This document shows positions 61,426 to 64,000 of a DNA stretch of 64,000 bases, piece by piece (positions within the stretch are counted from its first letter, which is position 1; each line of letters opens with the position of its first letter). Below the pieces are notes generated by a model. That model searched no databases. It saw only the letters and a program-made list of their open reading frames with translations, and was not told where the DNA came from. The position numbers and the translations under genes are program-made. The stretch comes from CAZOWL01 sp964583605 (GTDB lineage Bacteria > Pseudomonadota > Gammaproteobacteria > Chromatiales > Chromatiaceae), in the NCBI GenBank assembly GCA_964583605.1, contig CAZOWL010000001.1:217756-281755 (forward strand), written 5' to 3'.

Positions 61426-63530
61426 CAGTAGCCGAGCAGCCCGCGCAAGCCCTCGCCGAGACCGTCCACGCCCAACCTGTCTTCCAGCTCGTCGATCAGC
61501 CCTCCGGCACGTTGGTCGAGCCGCCGGCGGGCCGCCTCGCGGAGCAAGGGCCCGAGGTCGAGCGACCAGCTCGGGTCGTTGAAGCGGCCCGTGATCATGA
61601 CCGGGATTGGGATGCCTTCGAGCTCTTTGATGCCGCGGCCATCGGGCCCTTCGACGAGCATCGGCTCCAACCGGTAATCGAAGCGCTCCCGCACTAGGTC
61701 GAGGCTGCCCCGCCCCGTGACGGTGAAGAGATCCGAGTGGCCGACCAGGTCATCATTCGTGAGGACCCCTTCGTGCACGACCCCACTGGCGGTCAGGCTC
61801 GAGAAGGCGGCGACCGACTCGCCCTGCAGACGCACGTCCGATGCGCGGCCGCTCAGCGCCCCGCGGGCGGCGGCGATCAAGGCATCCAGATCCAGACCCT
61901 GGACGGCCCCGTCGCGTAAGCTCAACGCGAGCTGACCGCCCAGCGTCGGGCGTATCTCGGCCAGCGAGCTGCCTCGGGCCTGCAGATCGAGATCCAGATC
62001 GCCGGTGCCGGAGAGCCACGGCGTCGCGCGCAGATCCTCGAGCAGGGGGCCGATCTCCACACCCTCGACTTGAGCGGCAAGCGCGACTTGCAACGGCTGC
62101 TTCGTCCGGTCGAGCGTGAGACGACCATCGAGGCGCCCCCCGTAGAAGGCGTCGGCGCGTTGCTCGAGCGCGAAGAGGCCGTCCTTGGCAGTGACGCTTA
62201 GATCAGCTGGGCCGAAGTCTAGCAGCGAGGCCGTCAGCGCCGCGACCCCCAGCTGCGCTTCGAGGTCCAACCCCGGCAGGTGCGCCTCCCGCGAGCGAGG
62301 ATCCGTTGCGGACTGGGGGAGCAGAGCTTCGCGAGGCATCTCGCCGCTAGGGGGCAATGCCGCGACCGCGAGACGGACAGGGCTCACTGCGGCCAACGCC
62401 TGGCTCCCGGTCGGCGACCCCCGCTGCGCAACGCCGTCCCATGCTTCCAACCTCAGCGGCAGATACCGCCCCAGATCCAGCCGATCGGCGTCGAGCACGA
62501 GACGCAGTCCGATGGGCCACGTCAACAGGAGGCGCCCGCGGCCGCTGATGGCCGTCTCATCGACCTGGAGCGCGATCTCGTCGATCACGAGATCCTCGCG
62601 CTCGCGCAGCAGCGAGACCTCACCACGCACCGAGCGCCAGGCGGTCTCGTTTCCCGACGGCAAAGCAACTGTCGCGGTCTTTGACAGCCACGCGCGAAGG
62701 TCGAGTGGTGACAGGCTGACACGGCCTATCAGATTTGTCGCCTCGCCAAGCTCCTCAGCACGGAGCGTGCCCGAGACCTGTAGCCCGCTGACATCGACGG
62801 CAAAGAAGCACAGCATCGAGCCCGGCCCGGTCGTATCGATCGTCAGCGACCCTTCGCCGTGCATGCGCGCCTGGGCGACGGGCCCGACATCGCTCACCGG
62901 CATATCGAGCCACCAGTCGATCGCTTCCCCGAGGGCCGGTCGTGTCGCACGCAGGTCAATCTCATCGAGCTGCCAGGCCTGCCCAGTCGCCCGATCGTCC
63001 CAAGAGACCTGGGCAGCATCGATGCGCAAGAAGGCCCCCCGGCCCCGGGTCGGCCGATCGGCGAGCGACCCAGCGACAGCGGACGAGATTAGCGAAGCCC
63101 GCGCCCCGGCTGGTCGCGCCGACGGGCCCCCGACGCGTTCCGGCCAATTCCCGTGGCCATGTCGATCGCGCTCGAGATTGAGTGACAAGCCTCGGAGCTC
63201 GATTGCGGCCAGCTCAAGGCGGCCACGCAGCAACGGCAAAGGGCGCAGGTGGAGCCTGACGATCTCGGCCGTCGCGAAGGACTGGGCTCTGAAGCCGGGG
63301 GCGTTGGCCAGGCGAACCTTCTCGGCAGCGATCGCAATCGGCGACGCCAAGCGCAGACCGACGGTCCCATCGATCGCCAGCTCGCGCCCGAGCTCCTCCC
63401 TGGCCCAACGCTGCATCCACTCCTCAACCAGCGCCCCGCGCAGAAGCTGAGACCCGAGGACGCCACCGGTCAGCACAGCTAGAGCGAGCGCGGTTAGTAG
63501 AACAAGCGTTTGCCAGCGGGGGGCGCGCAT
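61425..63530 (-). CDS. AsmA-family protein
   Basis: A ~701-residue envelope protein with one N-terminal anchor (TLVLLTALALAVLTGGVL) and a long beta-rich periplasmic part. AsmA traits include GRELAIDGTVGLRL at the start and a C-terminal LDLDLQARGSSLAEIRPTLGGQLALSL then GLDLDALI. Members help phospholipid transport to the outer membrane. The ATG at 63,530 is preferred to TTG at 63,542. It precedes mutY with a one-base overlap. Confidence 0.88.
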   Translation of the reverse strand: MRAPRWQTLVLLTALALAVLTGGVLGSQLLRGALVEEWMQRWAREELGRELAIDGTVGLRLASPIAIAAEKVRLANAPGFRAQSFATAEIVRLHLRPLPLLRGRLELAAIELRGLSLNLERDRHGHGNWPERVGGPSARPAGARASLISSAVAGSLADRPTRGRGAFLRIDAAQVSWDDRATGQAWQLDEIDLRATRPALGEAIDWWLDMPVSDVGPVAQARMHGEGSLTIDTTGPGSMLCFFAVDVSGLQVSGTLRAEELGEATNLIGRVSLSPLDLRAWLSKTATVALPSGNETAWRSVRGEVSLLREREDLVIDEIALQVDETAISGRGRLLLTWPIGLRLVLDADRLDLGRYLPLRLEAWDGVAQRGSPTGSQALAAVSPVRLAVAALPPSGEMPREALLPQSATDPRSREAHLPGLDLEAQLGVAALTASLLDFGPADLSVTAKDGLFALEQRADAFYGGRLDGRLTLDRTKQPLQVALAAQVEGVEIGPLLEDLRATPWLSGTGDLDLDLQARGSSLAEIRPTLGGQLALSLRDGAVQGLDLDALIAAARGALSGRASDVRLQGESVAAFSSLTASGVVHEGVLTNDDLVGHSDLFTVTGRGSLDLVRERFDYRLEPMLVEGPDGRGIKELEGIPIPVMITGRFNDPSWSLDLGPLLREAARRRLDQRAGGLIDELEDRLGVDGLGEGLRGLLGY

Positions 63531-64000
63531 CGGTGGGAGCAAGGTGCTCTGGACTCAGGTCCTAGCGAGGTGGGCGTCGGCGCAAAGCGCTGAGGGACCG
63601 CTCAGCCGTACCCTAAAGATAGCAACAGGGCCGCCACTTCGCGGACGGCCGTGTCACGCGGGAACCACTGGAGCGGGTGAAGGGAACAGCACCCGGTCGC
63701 TAACTCGTTTATTACGAACGTCTTTTCCGATCCAGGCGTCACGGAATGGACTCGATTGTGGACTCAAATCTTCGGCCTGGTCAACGCAGGCCGTTGCGGG
63801 TGATCCAAAGCGAGCCAAGCACATCCACCAACAGCCAAAGCATCGGGTTCATTCCGAAGTTTATCTGTCTACTGGCACACCACGCCACAGGTCGCAACGG
63901 ACAGGCGAGCTGCCGTCCTCAAAGGACTGGCTCATCATCGACCGGCTGTTGTTCTTCACCCTGATTCGCTAATCACCGGCCCTTTGGGCGAGGACATTCC
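63531..64000. other. 470-bp region at the window end
   Basis: Upstream of the AsmA gene. A plus-strand frame at 63,544-63,972 has no family features, and codon use looks random. I see no RNA gene or repeat. It may be a promoter region or lie beside an element outside the window. Confidence 0.35.

Noticed and set aside
63544..63972. Plus-strand 142-residue frame at the window end
   Set aside because: No ribosome site, family trait or coding bias.

Overview
The window is GC-rich, densely packed DNA from a gammaproteobacterium. Chromatiales or a related sulfur-oxidiser is my best guess, based on gene style and housekeeping order (xseB-ispA, yggX-mutY, feoABC, group-2 style mrp operon). No photosynthesis or sulfur gene is present to settle the lineage.

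Layout: 1-4889 (+) is the 3' end of a type III CRISPR-Cas effector operon: a tandem-RAMP (Cas7-2x-like) protein cut by the window edge, a Csx19-like protein, and a TIGR03986-type RAMP (Cas7-insertion-like) with a cold-shock-like N-terminus. This set resembles the III-D variant. No cas10, cas6, adaptation genes or CRISPR array lie in the window. Converging on it (9354-4936, -) are three tightly spaced genes that I do not recognise as a named system. The last encodes a large protein with a split PIN-like nuclease core. They are the best candidate here for an undescribed accessory or defence module. 9756-14273 (+) holds a SNF2/SWIM helicase broken by a frameshift and a co-transcribed unknown gene.

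15359-21248 (+) is a complete mrp (multisubunit Na+/H+ antiporter) operon with an A-B fusion. 21266-31845 is mostly housekeeping: an RRM protein, parE, xseB, ispA, folE2, murI, mutS and a lipase-like hydrolase. 31846-40492 carries a possible structured intergenic region, a truncated transglutaminase-like gene, a ~1500-residue secreted HYR/NHL/thrombospondin-3 protein, a two-domain peptidoglycan hydrolase and a secreted unknown. 40539-44116 (-) has a cyclic-nucleotide-binding protein, glgX broken by a 7-bp tandem duplication, and a zinc-hydrolase-like protein.

44247-51749 is an iron-uptake region: feoA-feoA-feoB-feoC (Fe2+) diverging from an Fe3+ ABC transporter (binding protein, permease, ATPase). 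51959-58924 holds an FMN reductase, a PilZ protein and a small envelope-glycan cluster (sulfotransferase, GT4 glycosyltransferase, deacetylase-like, lipoprotein, PAP2 phosphatase). 59143-63530 (-) has an XRE regulator, tRNA-Phe, yggX, mutY and an AsmA-family gene.

A dispersed ~125-bp repeat with internal hairpins occurs eight times. One copy has become the coding C-terminus of the MrpA-B fusion, another supplies the stop codon of the FMN reductase, and a tandem pair sits between the Fe3+ binding protein and its permease.
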